In this document: positions 31,599 through 39,830 of the stretch, one piece after another
Numbering within the stretch: position 1 is the first letter of the stretch
Layout: each line of letters begins with the position of its first letter
Assembly (NCBI RefSeq): GCF_009769165.1
Contig: NZ_CP043476.1
Location: forward strand, 930,001 to 994,000
Reading direction: 5' to 3'
From: Xanthomonas hyacinthi
GTDB taxonomy: Bacteria; Pseudomonadota; Gammaproteobacteria; Xanthomonadales; Xanthomonadaceae
DNA length: 64,000 nt
Translations under genes and position numbers: made by a program
The notes under the pieces: generated by a model
The model's input: the letters and a program-made list of their open reading frames with translations, nothing else
Databases searched by the model: none
What the model was told of the DNA's origin: nothing

Positions 31599-32807
31599 AT
31601 GTTCTTGCGATCCCCGCGCTTGCGGCAGTTGTTGTGGAAAGTCGCGGCGGCCGCCGCGCTCGGATTGTGCCTGGCCGCACCGGCGGCGGCGCAGCAGACC
31701 GCGCATTGGCTGCCGGCCTGGATCGCCTCGCCCACGCCGGACCGGCTCGACGGTCCGGCCGGCAGCTCGCTGCAGTTCGAGCGGCAGAGCGTGCGCCAGG
31801 ACATGCGCCTGGGCACGGCCGCGCAGGCCTTGCGCTTCCGCATCAGCAACGAACTGGGCACCGCGCCGCTGAAGATCGGCGCAGCGTCGGTGCGCCTGGC
31901 CGGTGCAACCCCGCCGGCGCAGCCGGTGCTGTTCGACGGCCGCGGCGAGATCGTGCTGCCGCCCGGCGGCGTCCTGCTCAGCGACCCGGTGGCGCTGCGC
32001 GCGCCGGCATTGGCCGAGGTCGCGCTGACCCTGTACTTCCCCGATGCCACGCGGCCGGCGGTGCGCCGCACCGCGCTGCGCGTGGCCGAGGGCAATGTCG
32101 AGGTGAGCGAGGCCACCGCGCTGAGCTACCGGCAGAACGTGGTGTCGGCGGTGTATGCGCAGACCACCGCATCGCCAAGGGTGGTGGTGGCGCTGGGCGA
32201 TTCGATCACCGAAGGCGCCACCGCCGGCCGCGGCAGCAATGGCGACTGGCCGGCGCTGCTGGGCAAGCGCCTGGAGCAGGCCTGCCCGGGCCAGGTGGTG
32301 GTGCTCAACGCCGGCATCAGCGGCAACAAGCTGCTCGACGCCGGCCGCAGCCCCAGCGCGCTGGCGCGCCTGGACCGCGATGTGCTGGCGCTGCCCGGCG
32401 TCACCCACGTGGTGCTGTTCGAAGGCATCAACGACATCCGCCACAGCGGGCCGCCGGCGTTCGCGCCCGGGCGCACGGCCGCGGACATGCAGCTGGGCTA
32501 CCGGCAGGTGGTCGAACGCCTGCGCCAGCACGGCATTGCCGGCATCGGCGCCACGCTGACCCCGTTCGGCGCATCGGAACGCTACGAACCGGTGTCGGCC
32601 GCGACCCGCCAGGCCTTGAACGGCTTCATTCGCGATGGCAGGACGTTCGCCGCGGCGATCGACTTCGACGCGATCCTGCGCATGCCCGACAACCCCGAAT
32701 CGCTACCGCCCGCCATCACCCGCGACCACCTGCATCCCGACGGCGCAGGCTATGCGCGCATGGCCAACGCCATCGACCTGTCGCTGTTCGGCTGCAAACC
32801 GCGCTGA
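31599..32807 (+). CDS. Secreted SGNH/GDSL esterase at the end of the alginate operon
   Basis: A 402-residue protein with a signal peptide ending near AAA/QQTAHW. An N-terminal beta-rich domain (~residues 35-185) is followed by an SGNH hydrolase domain. Block I is GDSITEG with nucleophile S202, block III is GINDIRHSG, and block V is DHLHPDGAG with the Asp/His pair. It begins only 23 bases after the SDR gene and is therefore probably in the operon. The activity is unknown. A deacetylase for O-acetylated bacterial alginate would fit the context, but related proteins act on plant polysaccharide acetyl groups or other esters. Confidence 0.85.
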   Translation: MFLRSPRLRQLLWKVAAAAALGLCLAAPAAAQQTAHWLPAWIASPTPDRLDGPAGSSLQFERQSVRQDMRLGTAAQALRFRISNELGTAPLKIGAASVRLAGATPPAQPVLFDGRGEIVLPPGGVLLSDPVALRAPALAEVALTLYFPDATRPAVRRTALRVAEGNVEVSEATALSYRQNVVSAVYAQTTASPRVVVALGDSITEGATAGRGSNGDWPALLGKRLEQACPGQVVVLNAGISGNKLLDAGRSPSALARLDRDVLALPGVTHVVLFEGINDIRHSGPPAFAPGRTAADMQLGYRQVVERLRQHGIAGIGATLTPFGASERYEPVSAATRQALNGFIRDGRTFAAAIDFDAILRMPDNPESLPPAITRDHLHPDGAGYARMANAIDLSLFGCKPR

Positions 32808-32912
32808 CGGCGCGAAGCCGGCGGCGCCGCTGCCGCGACCGGCGCAAGTTCGCCAGCGCTTTTTCCATCCGCGATCCGCGGCGCTGTGACTCCGGGTGGC
32901 CTCGGGCCATCA

Positions 32913-32948
32913 GTCGCGACGGGCATTACCGCTAACGCCCGTCGCGAC
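32913..32948. repeat. Perfect 12-base inverted repeat, intergenic
   Basis: GTCGCGACGGGC (32913-32924) and GCCCGTCGCGAC (32937-32948) flank a 12-base loop. It is preceded by GGCCTCGGGCCATCA. Parts (GTCGCGACCGA, GGGCCATCAG) recur around 50577-50740, so it looks like a dispersed family. No T-run follows on either strand, so it is not a standard terminator. The rest of the 248-base gap between the esterase and MazG-like genes shows nothing else. Confidence 0.7.
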
Positions 32949-33055
32949 CGATGGACGCAGGGAACCGGTAGCTGAGGTTGCGCCGTCGCCGCAGGGCACG
33001 GCGACCGGATCCGGCGCTGCATTACCATGCGGTTTCCCGCCCGCGAACCCACCCC

Positions 33056-33406
33056 ATGCCCGACAGCCTCCACGACCTGCAAGCCGCCCAGCGCGCGTTC
33101 GCCGACGCACGCGATTGGGGCCAGTTCCATACCCCGCGCAACCTGGCCGCGGCGCTGTCGGTCGAGGCGTCGGAACTGCTCGAGCATTTTCAATGGCTCA
33201 CCGACGAACAGAGCCGGCAGCTGTCGGACGACAAGAAGGCCCAGGTCGGCAGCGAAGTGGCCGACGTGCTGCTGTACCTGCTGCAGCTGTGCGACAAGCT
33301 GGGCATCGACCCGATCGAGGCCGCGCGGCAGAAGATGCAGGTGAACGCGAACAAGTACCCGGTCGAGCGCGCCAGGGGGCGCATCACCAAATACACCGAG
33401 CTTTGA
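33056..33406 (+). CDS. MazG-like nucleotide pyrophosphohydrolase
   Basis: A 116-residue all-helical protein. EASELLEHFQW and EVADVLLYLLQLCD form the two EExxE/ExxD-like metal-binding helices of the MazG/dCTPase (RS21-C6) superfamily. NKYPVERARG is the usual end. Such enzymes hydrolyse noncanonical or surplus NTPs to NMP and pyrophosphate. The start is the ATG giving MPDSLHDLQAA. It is a stand-alone gene between an inverted repeat and the H1-like gene on the other strand. A toxin-antitoxin partner is not present. Confidence 0.88.
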   Translation: MPDSLHDLQAAQRAFADARDWGQFHTPRNLAAALSVEASELLEHFQWLTDEQSRQLSDDKKAQVGSEVADVLLYLLQLCDKLGIDPIEAARQKMQVNANKYPVERARGRITKYTEL

Positions 33407-33498
33407 ACGCCCGCCCGCGCCGATCCATGGCGATGCGCGGCCGCCGGCCATCGCTGCGGCCGCCGGCCTGCGCGATCCGCGGACTCAACCCTTAGCCC

Positions 33499-34008
33499 TT
33501 AGGCTTTCCTGGACGCGCGCTTGGCGCCGGCCGCCTTCCTGGCCGCGGCCTTGCGCACGGCCGGCGCCTTGGTCTGCGCAGCCTTCTTCGCCGCGGCCGA
33601 ACGGCTGGACGCAGTGCGCTTGCTGGCCGCTCGCTTGGCCTGCGCCGACAACGCCTGCTTGCCGACCGTCTGCGTGGCGCTCTTGCCCTTGCTCGCCGTC
33701 GTGAGCGCCTTCCTGGCGCCGCGCGAACGCGTCGGCGCCGGCCTGGCCTTGCCGGCACCCCTGCGTTCTTCCTTGGCGACCTTCTGCTTGGTCGCCTTGG
33801 ACGCGGTCTTCGCCGCGCCGGTCTTGACCCCGGCGCGGCGCGCCCTGGACAGGCCGATCGCGATCGCCTGCCTGGTCGATTTCACCTCGGTCTTGCCCGC
33901 GCGCACCCGCTCGATCTCCTCGCGGACGAATTCGCCGGCCTGGGTGCTGCCCGCCTTGCCCGCGCGCTTGTCGCGCCTGGCATGGGCAGCGGTGGCTTGC
34001 GTTGGCAT
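33499..34008 (-). CDS. Lys/Ala/Arg-rich histone-H1-like protein
   Basis: A 169-residue protein. The N-terminal ~65 residues form a small domain (AGEFVREEIERVRAGKTEVK, then a QAIAIGLSRARRAGV helix) that I recall from Xanthomonas proteins of the DUF6496 type. The rest is a low-complexity tail of AAKKA/KAAARKAA-type repeats like eukaryotic H1 and bacterial HctB/AlgP tails. Such tails bind DNA nonspecifically. A chromatin role is inferred from composition only. The start is an ATG with a weak upstream site. It is a single gene; a DUF763-like fragment lies upstream on the same strand. Confidence 0.78.
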   Translation of the reverse strand: MPTQATAAHARRDKRAGKAGSTQAGEFVREEIERVRAGKTEVKSTRQAIAIGLSRARRAGVKTGAAKTASKATKQKVAKEERRGAGKARPAPTRSRGARKALTTASKGKSATQTVGKQALSAQAKRAASKRTASSRSAAAKKAAQTKAPAVRKAAARKAAGAKRASRKA

Positions 34009-34090
34009 GAGGTTGCCCTGCAACCGGCCACAACGGCCATCGCGGCAGGTGTAGCAAGCGGAAAGTAAAGCACCGGCATACGCCGTGCGA

Positions 34091-34264
34091 AGCCGACGTC
34101 CAGTGCGCGCCGCGGCGCTCTTCGGCGATGAACGCCTCGACCGACGGCCCGCGCGCGTGCGGCTCCAGCAATCGCGCCTGCGCATCCAGGCGGCGGATCG
34201 CATCGCGTGTTTCCTCGCGGCCCAACTTGGCCTGCGCCACCGCAGTCTTCAGGAAGTCGTGACT
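34091..34264 (-). pseudogene. Remnant resembling the C-terminal tail of a DUF763 protein
   Basis: One frame reads KTAVAQAKLGREETRDAIRR followed by LDAQARLLEPHARGP and SVEAFIAEER. From memory these are the last ~60 residues of DUF763-domain proteins. Nothing upstream (towards 34306 and beyond) continues the domain, and no start codon with a binding site is present. The fragment stops being coherent close to a dispersed repeat at 34284-34307, suggesting that recombination or insertion removed the rest. Family assignment is moderately sure. Confidence 0.5.
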
Positions 34265-34283
34265 CCTTCCCACACCGCATGCA

Positions 34284-34307
34284 GTCGGGGCTGAAGCCCC
34301 TCCCACA
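34284..34307. repeat. Dispersed intergenic repeat, copy B1
   Basis: GTCGGGGCTGAAGCCCC followed by TCCCACA. The core GGGGCTGAAGCCCC is a short palindrome. A second copy with GGGACTGAAGTCCC is at 56912-56935. I recognise this sequence type as common between genes in Xanthomonas. Confidence 0.75.
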
Positions 34308-34479
34308 AAAACCCGGACCGCCGCGGCTGCGGCTACACGCGCCTAAGGCGACGACGCGGTCAGGGTGCGTGCAAGGACAACACACGCTGCGATGGACCGG
34401 TGGAGCAGAACCAGCCTCCCGCACCGCAGCAAGCGCGCCTGCCCCGATCCGGTAAGGTTCCCGTTGGATCACTGGGGGA

Positions 34480-36768
34480 ATGCAGATGTCGCTACACACC
34501 ACGCGGCGCGGGCTGTTGCTCGGCGCCGGTTCGCTCGCATTGCTGTCGCAGGTGCCGATGGGCTTCGCGCTGCCGCGCGGTGCGGCGAAGACGCCGGCCT
34601 TTATCGATGCGCTGATCGCGCGCATGACGGTGGAAGAGAAGGCCGGGCAGCTGACCCTGTCCGGCTCGGCGCAGCAGACCGATGCCGCCGCCGCGGCCAA
34701 TCCGGTCAACGTACGCCCCACCGCCGAGGGCCAGCTGGCCGCGGCGCGCGCCGGGCGCCTGACCGGCATCTTCAACGGCTCCAACGTGCGCTGGCACCAG
34801 CAGTTGCAGCAGGCCGCGCTGCAGAGCCGGCTGCAGATCCCGCTGCTGTTCGCCGCCGACGTGATCCACGGCTTCACCACCGTGTTCCCGGTGCCGCTGG
34901 CCGAGGCCGCCAGCTTCGAACCGGAGCTGGCGCAGCGCACCGCGCGTGCGGCGGCGCTGGAAGCCAGCGCGGTCGGCATCGACTGGACCTTCGCGCCGAT
35001 GGTCGATATCGCCCGCGATGCGCGCTGGGGCCGCGGCGTGGAAGGCAGCGGCGAGGACGTGCTGCTCGGCCGCCGCTTCGCGCAGGCGCGGGTGCGCGGC
35101 TTCCAGGGCGACGGCATCGGCCACGCCGATGCGCTGGCCGCCTGCCCCAAGCATTTCGCCGCCTACGGCGCGGCCGAGGCCGGCCTGGACTACAACACGG
35201 TCGATATCTCCGAACGCACCCTGCGCGAGGTGTACTTCCCGCCGTTCCAGGCCGCGTTCGATGCCGGCGCGGTGACCACGATGGCCGCGTTCAACGAGAT
35301 CGCCGGCATTCCCGCCACCGCCAACACCTGGCTGCTGCGCGAGGTGCTGCGCGGCGAATGGGACTACCGCGGGCTGGTGGTGTCCGACTACACCGGCGAC
35401 CAGGAACTGATCGCGCACGGCTTCGCCCGCGATGCGCGCGACGCGGCGCGGCTGGCGTTCCTGGCCGGGGTGGACATCAGCATGCAGAGCGGGCTGTACC
35501 TGCAGCACCTGCCGGGCCTGGTCGACGATGGCGCGGTGACGATGGCGCAGCTCGACGCCGCGGTGCGCCGCGTGCTGCAGTTCAAGGCCGCGCTGGGCCT
35601 GTTCGACGACCCGTTCCTGCGCATCGTGCCCGAGCGCGCGCAGGCGCGGCAGCGGCGCCCGGAGACGCTGGCGCTGGCGCGCGAGGCGGCGCGCAAGTCG
35701 GTGGTGCTGCTGAAGAACGACGGCGCGCTGCTGCCGCTCAAGCGCCGCGGCCAGCGCATCGCGCTGATCGGGCCGATGGCCGCCAACTGGGTGGACAGCG
35801 CCGGGCCGTGGACGCTGTTCGGCGGCGACGACAGCGGCAACGACCTGGCCACCGCGCTGCGCGCGCAACTGGCCGACCGCACCGCGCTGCAGGTGGTGGA
35901 AGGCTGCGCGTTCGAACACAGCCTACCCGGCGGCGTGCAGGCCGCGGTCGCCGCGGCGGCCAGCGCCGATGTGGCGGTGCTGGCGATCGGCGAGCCGCTG
36001 CGCTATTCCGGCGAAGCGCAGTCGCGCACCGAGATCGTCATTCCATCGGCGCAGCAATCGTTGCTGGCCGCGGTGGCGGCGACCGGCACGCCGGTGGTGG
36101 TGGTGCTCAGCAACGGCCGCGCGCTGGTGCTCGACGGCGCCGTGCTGGAGGCGCCGGCGATCCTGGTGAGCTGGTTCCTGGGTTCGGCCTCCGGCGCGGC
36201 GCTGGCCGACATCCTGTTCGGCACGCACGGCCCGTCCGGGCGCCTGCCGGTGAGTTTCCCGCACGACGCCGGGCAAGTGCCGTACAGCTACGCGCACAAG
36301 CCCAGCGGCCGTCCCGACCCGCGCCCGGACGCGCTGCAGCCGTTCAAGACCCACTACCGTACCGCGCCCAACGCCGCACTGTTCCCGTTCGGCCACGGCC
36401 TGACCTACGGCCGCATCGAATACGGCGAACTGGCGCTGAGCGATGCACGGCTCGCCGCCGGCGGCACGCTGCGGATCAGCGCGCGCATCCACAATCGCGG
36501 CGCGCGCGATGCGGAGGAAGTGGTGCAGCTGTACGTGCGCGACCGCAGCGCCAGCGTCACCCGCCCGGTGCGCGAGCTGAAGGATTTCCGCAAGGTCGCG
36601 GTGGCGGCCGGCGCCAGCGTCGGCGTGGAGTTCGTGCTGCGCCGCGAGGATCTATTGTTCGTCGGCCAGGCGCTGCAGCCGACGGTGGAGCCGGGCGTGT
36701 TCGATGTATGGGTGGCGCCGTCGGCCGAGGCCGCCGGCATATCGGCCAGCTTCGCATTGGTGGGCTGA
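34480..36768 (+). CDS. Beta-glucosidase, glycoside hydrolase family 3
   Basis: A 762-residue enzyme of the BglX type. The N-terminus has a Tat-like signal (TTRRGLLLGAGSLALL) with cleavage near GFA/LPRG, pointing to a periplasmic or secreted place. The GH3 barrel has KHFAAYGAAEAGLDYN and the nucleophile D303 in VVSDYTGD. The second domain has KSVVLLKNDGALLPLK and a C-terminal fibronectin-III-like domain (NRGARDAEEVVQLYVRD). It removes beta-linked glucose from oligosaccharides. GGGGGA precedes the ATG; a second ATG two codons on is possible. It lies alone, convergent with the flavoprotein gene, 97 bases apart. Confidence 0.94.
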   Translation: MQMSLHTTRRGLLLGAGSLALLSQVPMGFALPRGAAKTPAFIDALIARMTVEEKAGQLTLSGSAQQTDAAAAANPVNVRPTAEGQLAAARAGRLTGIFNGSNVRWHQQLQQAALQSRLQIPLLFAADVIHGFTTVFPVPLAEAASFEPELAQRTARAAALEASAVGIDWTFAPMVDIARDARWGRGVEGSGEDVLLGRRFAQARVRGFQGDGIGHADALAACPKHFAAYGAAEAGLDYNTVDISERTLREVYFPPFQAAFDAGAVTTMAAFNEIAGIPATANTWLLREVLRGEWDYRGLVVSDYTGDQELIAHGFARDARDAARLAFLAGVDISMQSGLYLQHLPGLVDDGAVTMAQLDAAVRRVLQFKAALGLFDDPFLRIVPERAQARQRRPETLALAREAARKSVVLLKNDGALLPLKRRGQRIALIGPMAANWVDSAGPWTLFGGDDSGNDLATALRAQLADRTALQVVEGCAFEHSLPGGVQAAVAAAASADVAVLAIGEPLRYSGEAQSRTEIVIPSAQQSLLAAVAATGTPVVVVLSNGRALVLDGAVLEAPAILVSWFLGSASGAALADILFGTHGPSGRLPVSFPHDAGQVPYSYAHKPSGRPDPRPDALQPFKTHYRTAPNAALFPFGHGLTYGRIEYGELALSDARLAAGGTLRISARIHNRGARDAEEVVQLYVRDRSASVTRPVRELKDFRKVAVAAGASVGVEFVLRREDLLFVGQALQPTVEPGVFDVWVAPSAEAAGISASFALVG

Positions 36769-36864
36769 GCCGACCACGACGCGTCGGCCGCCGCCGGTTG
36801 CGCATGTCGGCAGCCATTGCATGGCGATGCGATGCGCTTGAGTGAGCCGTCCGCGGCAGACGAA

Positions 36865-38556
36865 TCATTGTGCGGCGGGCGCACGGCGCCGCGCCAGGAA
36901 CTGGTGGATCTGCGCGACCACCGCGGCGCCTTCGCCGACCGCCGCAGCCACGCGTTTGACCGAGCCGGCGCGCACGTCGCCGATCGCGAACACACCCGGC
37001 CAGTCGGTCTCCAGCGGCAACGCCGGCACCCGGCCCGGTGCCGCCTCGACGCCGGTGACGACGAAGCCGGCGCCATCCAGCCGCACGCAGCCGTCCACCC
37101 AGGCGCTGTTGGGATCGGCGCCGACGAACAGGAACAGGTGATGCAGAGCGCAGCGATGGGTGGCGCCGCTGGCGCGGTCGCGCAACTCCGCGCTGGCCAG
37201 GCGCTGCGCGGCATCGCCCTGCAGCGACACCACGTCGGTGCCGGTATGCAGCTCCACGTTCGGCAACGCGGCGATGCGCTCGATCAGGTAGCGCGACATC
37301 GACGCCTCCAGCCCGGCGCCGCGCACGATCAGGTGCAGGCGCTTCACCTTCGGCGCCAAAAACACCACCGCCTGGCCCGCGGAATTGCCGCCACCGACCA
37401 GCGCCACCTCCTCGCCCTCGCACAGCCGCGCCTCCACCGGCGAGGCCCAGTACGACACGCCGTTGCCTTCGAACGCGGCCAGATTGGCGATGTCCGGGCG
37501 CCGGTAGCGCGCGCCCGAGGCGATCACCACGGTGTGCGCCTGCACGCGCAGGCCGTCGCGCATCTGCAGTTGCAGCGGCGCCGCGGCGCACTCCTCGGTG
37601 CTGGCTGCGTCGCAGTGCAGCTGCGCCACTTCCAGCGGCAACGCCAGCTCGGCGCCGAACTTCAGCGCCTGGTTGTAGGCGCGCCCGGCCAGCGCCTGGC
37701 CGGAGATGCCGGTGGGAAAGCCCAGATAGTTCTCGATCCGCGCCGACGCACCGGCCTGGCCGCCGATCGCGCGCTGGTCCAGCACCAGCACCGACAGCCC
37801 TTCGGAGGCGGCATACACCGCGGTCGCCAGGCCGGCTGGACCGGCGCCGACGATGGCCAGGTCGTAGCGCTTGTGCGGATCCAGCTCCGGGATCATGCCC
37901 AGGCAATGCGCGGCCTCGGCATCGCTGGGGCGGCGCAGCACGGCGCCGCTGGGGCAGACCATCAGCGGCAGTTCGTCGTGCTGGATGCCCAGGCGCTCGA
38001 CCAGCGCGCGGCCCTCGCCGTCGTTGGCCGCATCCAGGAAGGTGTTGGGATAGCCGTTGCGGGTCAGGAAGCCCTGCAGCCGGGTCAGCCGCGCCTCGCC
38101 CGGTTCGCCGATCAGCACCGAACCGGCGGTATCGCCTTCGATCAACCCGACCCGGCGCAGGATCAAGGCGCGCATCACGATCTCGCCGACATCGGCCGAA
38201 CTGATCATCAGCGAGCGCAGATGCGCCGCATCGAACGGCAGCGCGACGCAGCCTGCGGACCCGGCGCGGCCGCCGGCCAGCGACGCGCGGCCGGCCAGCT
38301 GGCTGACCTCGCCGCTGAACTGCCCGGCGCCGTGCTCGGCGACCGGTTTCTCGTGGCCCAACCCATCGCGGCGCACCACCGCGATCGTGCCCTGCAGCAG
38401 CAGCCACACCGGCGCCGGATGGTCGCCGACGGCGAACACCTCCTCGCCCGGCGCGAAGGTCCGCGGCGCACCGCTGGCGAAGCGGCGCGCGGTCTCCACC
38501 TGCGCCGGCTCGAGCACCGGGAACATCTGATGGCGACGGGTATCGGCCAGGCTCAT
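36865..38556 (-). CDS. cNMP-binding domain fused to thioredoxin-reductase-like flavoprotein
   Basis: A 563-residue protein. Residues ~10-130 form a cyclic-nucleotide-binding domain (FAPGEEVFAVGDHPAPVWLL). A linker with a thioredoxin-like patch follows at about 140-225. The FAD/NAD oxidoreductase part starts with YDLAIVGAGPAGLATAVYAA and has the second nucleotide motif VALVGGGNSAGQAVVF and FAIGDVRAGSVKR. The position of the redox CxxC reads WASP (SYWASPVEARLC), so a dithiol mechanism like true TrxB is not possible. Known relatives with this build exist but their electron acceptor is unclear. ATG at 38556 is preferred because AAGG lies 6 bases before it; an in-frame ATG is two codons upstream. 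Confidence 0.85.
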   Translation of the reverse strand: MSLADTRRHQMFPVLEPAQVETARRFASGAPRTFAPGEEVFAVGDHPAPVWLLLQGTIAVVRRDGLGHEKPVAEHGAGQFSGEVSQLAGRASLAGGRAGSAGCVALPFDAAHLRSLMISSADVGEIVMRALILRRVGLIEGDTAGSVLIGEPGEARLTRLQGFLTRNGYPNTFLDAANDGEGRALVERLGIQHDELPLMVCPSGAVLRRPSDAEAAHCLGMIPELDPHKRYDLAIVGAGPAGLATAVYAASEGLSVLVLDQRAIGGQAGASARIENYLGFPTGISGQALAGRAYNQALKFGAELALPLEVAQLHCDAASTEECAAAPLQLQMRDGLRVQAHTVVIASGARYRRPDIANLAAFEGNGVSYWASPVEARLCEGEEVALVGGGNSAGQAVVFLAPKVKRLHLIVRGAGLEASMSRYLIERIAALPNVELHTGTDVVSLQGDAAQRLASAELRDRASGATHRCALHHLFLFVGADPNSAWVDGCVRLDGAGFVVTGVEAAPGRVPALPLETDWPGVFAIGDVRAGSVKRVAAAVGEGAAVVAQIHQFLARRRAPAAQ

Positions 38557-38651
38557 CGGCATCCTTGTGGGCAGCGGGCGGCAATGCGCGCAGCATGCGA
38601 TGCGTGGACGCCGCGGGCAATCACCCATTCTGGGAGGATGTTGACCTAAAC

Positions 38652-38731
38652 CCCCTCTCCCGCCGGGAGAGGGGTTGGGGTGAGGGTATGCCGCGAAAGC
38701 GACTCGCTGATCCAAGCGCACGAGGCTGCGC
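38652..38731. repeat. Palindromic intergenic repeat, copy A2 (inverted relative to A1)
   Basis: CCCCTCTCCC (38652-38661) pairs with GGGAGAGGGG (38665-38674), then TTGGGGTGAGGG. GCGCACGAGGCTGCGC (38716-38731) is the exact complement of 10762-10777. The spacing of modules is the same as in A1, so about 80-90 bases are shared in opposite orientation, 28 kb apart. Confidence 0.8.
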
Positions 38732-38748
38732 CTGTCGGCGTCGGGCGA

Positions 38749-39399
38749 CTACGTCAACGACGGCAGCGCAAGCCTGCCTGCATCGTCCGCGGCGAACGCC
38801 TCGCCCGCCAATGCATGCATCCGCATCACCGCCGCCGTCAACGCACGCAGCACCGCCACGCCGCGCTCGGCGAATACCGCATGCAACGCGGCGTAGTACC
38901 ACAAGGTGCCCTCGCGGCCGACAGTGAAGCGCTCGAATACCTCGGCGCCGACCTCCGGGTCTTCCAGGTCCGCAACGATGCTGCGCGCGTTGTACAGCTT
39001 GTCGCAGGCCGACACCAGCAGCACCGCGGCCGGCGCCTCGCTCAGGTGCGCCAGATAGGCCTGCTTGCGGATGCGCCAGTCGCGGCGCCTGGCCGGCACG
39101 TCGTCCTGCGCCGCCTTGCGCTCGGCGCTGGCGTCGGTGCAGCCCATCACGATCGCCGCCACCGGATCGCCGAACTGCGCGCGAATCACCGCCTCGTGGC
39201 CGGCGCCGCAGTCCTCGATCACGTCGTGCAGCAACGCGGCGATCGCCTGGTCCTCATCGCCGCCGGCCTCCAGCACCAGCGTCGACACGCCCAGCACGTG
39301 GCTGAAATACGGCACCGTACCGCCCTTGCGGAACTGCCCGGCATGGGCGACGCGGGCGTAGTCCACGGCGCGCGCGTAGCGTTCGGTGAGAGCGGTCAT
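38749..39399 (-). CDS. HD-domain hydrolase, SpoT-like
   Basis: A 216-residue protein. HAGQFRKGGTVPYFSHVLGV near the N-terminus and AALLHDVIEDCGA form the HD metal-binding set of the (p)ppGpp hydrolase domain of RelA/SpoT. DKLYNARSI in the middle matches the conserved DKLxN motif. No synthetase, TGS or ACT domain is present, so it resembles a small alarmone hydrolase. Activity on ppGpp is plausible but other nucleotide substrates are possible. It is a single gene between repeat A2 and the degraded region. Confidence 0.85.
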   Translation of the reverse strand: MTALTERYARAVDYARVAHAGQFRKGGTVPYFSHVLGVSTLVLEAGGDEDQAIAALLHDVIEDCGAGHEAVIRAQFGDPVAAIVMGCTDASAERKAAQDDVPARRRDWRIRKQAYLAHLSEAPAAVLLVSACDKLYNARSIVADLEDPEVGAEVFERFTVGREGTLWYYAALHAVFAERGVAVLRALTAAVMRMHALAGEAFAADDAGRLALPSLT

Positions 39400-39465
39400 G
39401 CGGCCTTCCTGACGGGATGGAACCGCATTATCGCGGAATCCGCACGCCTTGGCGCCGCGGTCGGT

Positions 39466-39615
39466 TCAGCCCGGCCGCGGCCGCACCCGGAATACCACGC
39501 TCATCCGCGGCGCCACCGGCCTGCTGGTCTTGGGGATGCCGTGTTCGTGGGTGAGCTGCGAGGCATGGCTCATCGCCAGCAGGCTGCCCGGCGCCAGTTC
39601 CACGCCGAGGCAGTG
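39466..39615 (-). pseudogene. C-terminal remnant of an AlkB-type 2OG-Fe(II) dioxygenase
   Basis: The last 49 codons read VELAPGSLLAMSHASQL, THEHGIPKTSRPVAPR and MSVVFRVRP. This matches the end of AlkB: the LxxGDLLVM strand, the His ligand in H-x-x-P-K and the RxxxxFR motif that binds 2-oxoglutarate. Upstream, near 39620-39650, the frame turns into Arg/Ser-rich sequence without AlkB features, so the N-terminal ~75% including the HxD ligands is lost. It is a dead fragment rather than a short gene. Confidence 0.65.
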
Positions 39616-39830
39616 CGGCGCGTCGTCGGGCTGGGCACACAGGTCCATGGGCGAAAGAGGGGGACGCGGCAGAGAAGACGCCATCCCAGCTTCTGAACGG
39701 ATCAGCGGCTGCGACGCGGCGAACCATCGCAGCCCGCAACCGGGAATTCTTACTTTTCGCCCGCGCAGCGTTAACGTTCCGCTTGGGAGCATGCGCATGC
39801 CCCTCCCCACAGCACAGGCGATACGCACGC

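Noticed and set aside
31569..31620. KDG kinase or KDPG aldolase within the alginate locus
   Set aside because: The SDR gene is followed directly by the SGNH esterase; no sugar-kinase or aldolase motifs occur in the cluster.
32913..32948. Rho-independent terminator after the SGNH esterase gene
   Set aside because: The inverted repeat is strong but about 105 bases downstream, has a 12-base loop and no T-run on either strand.
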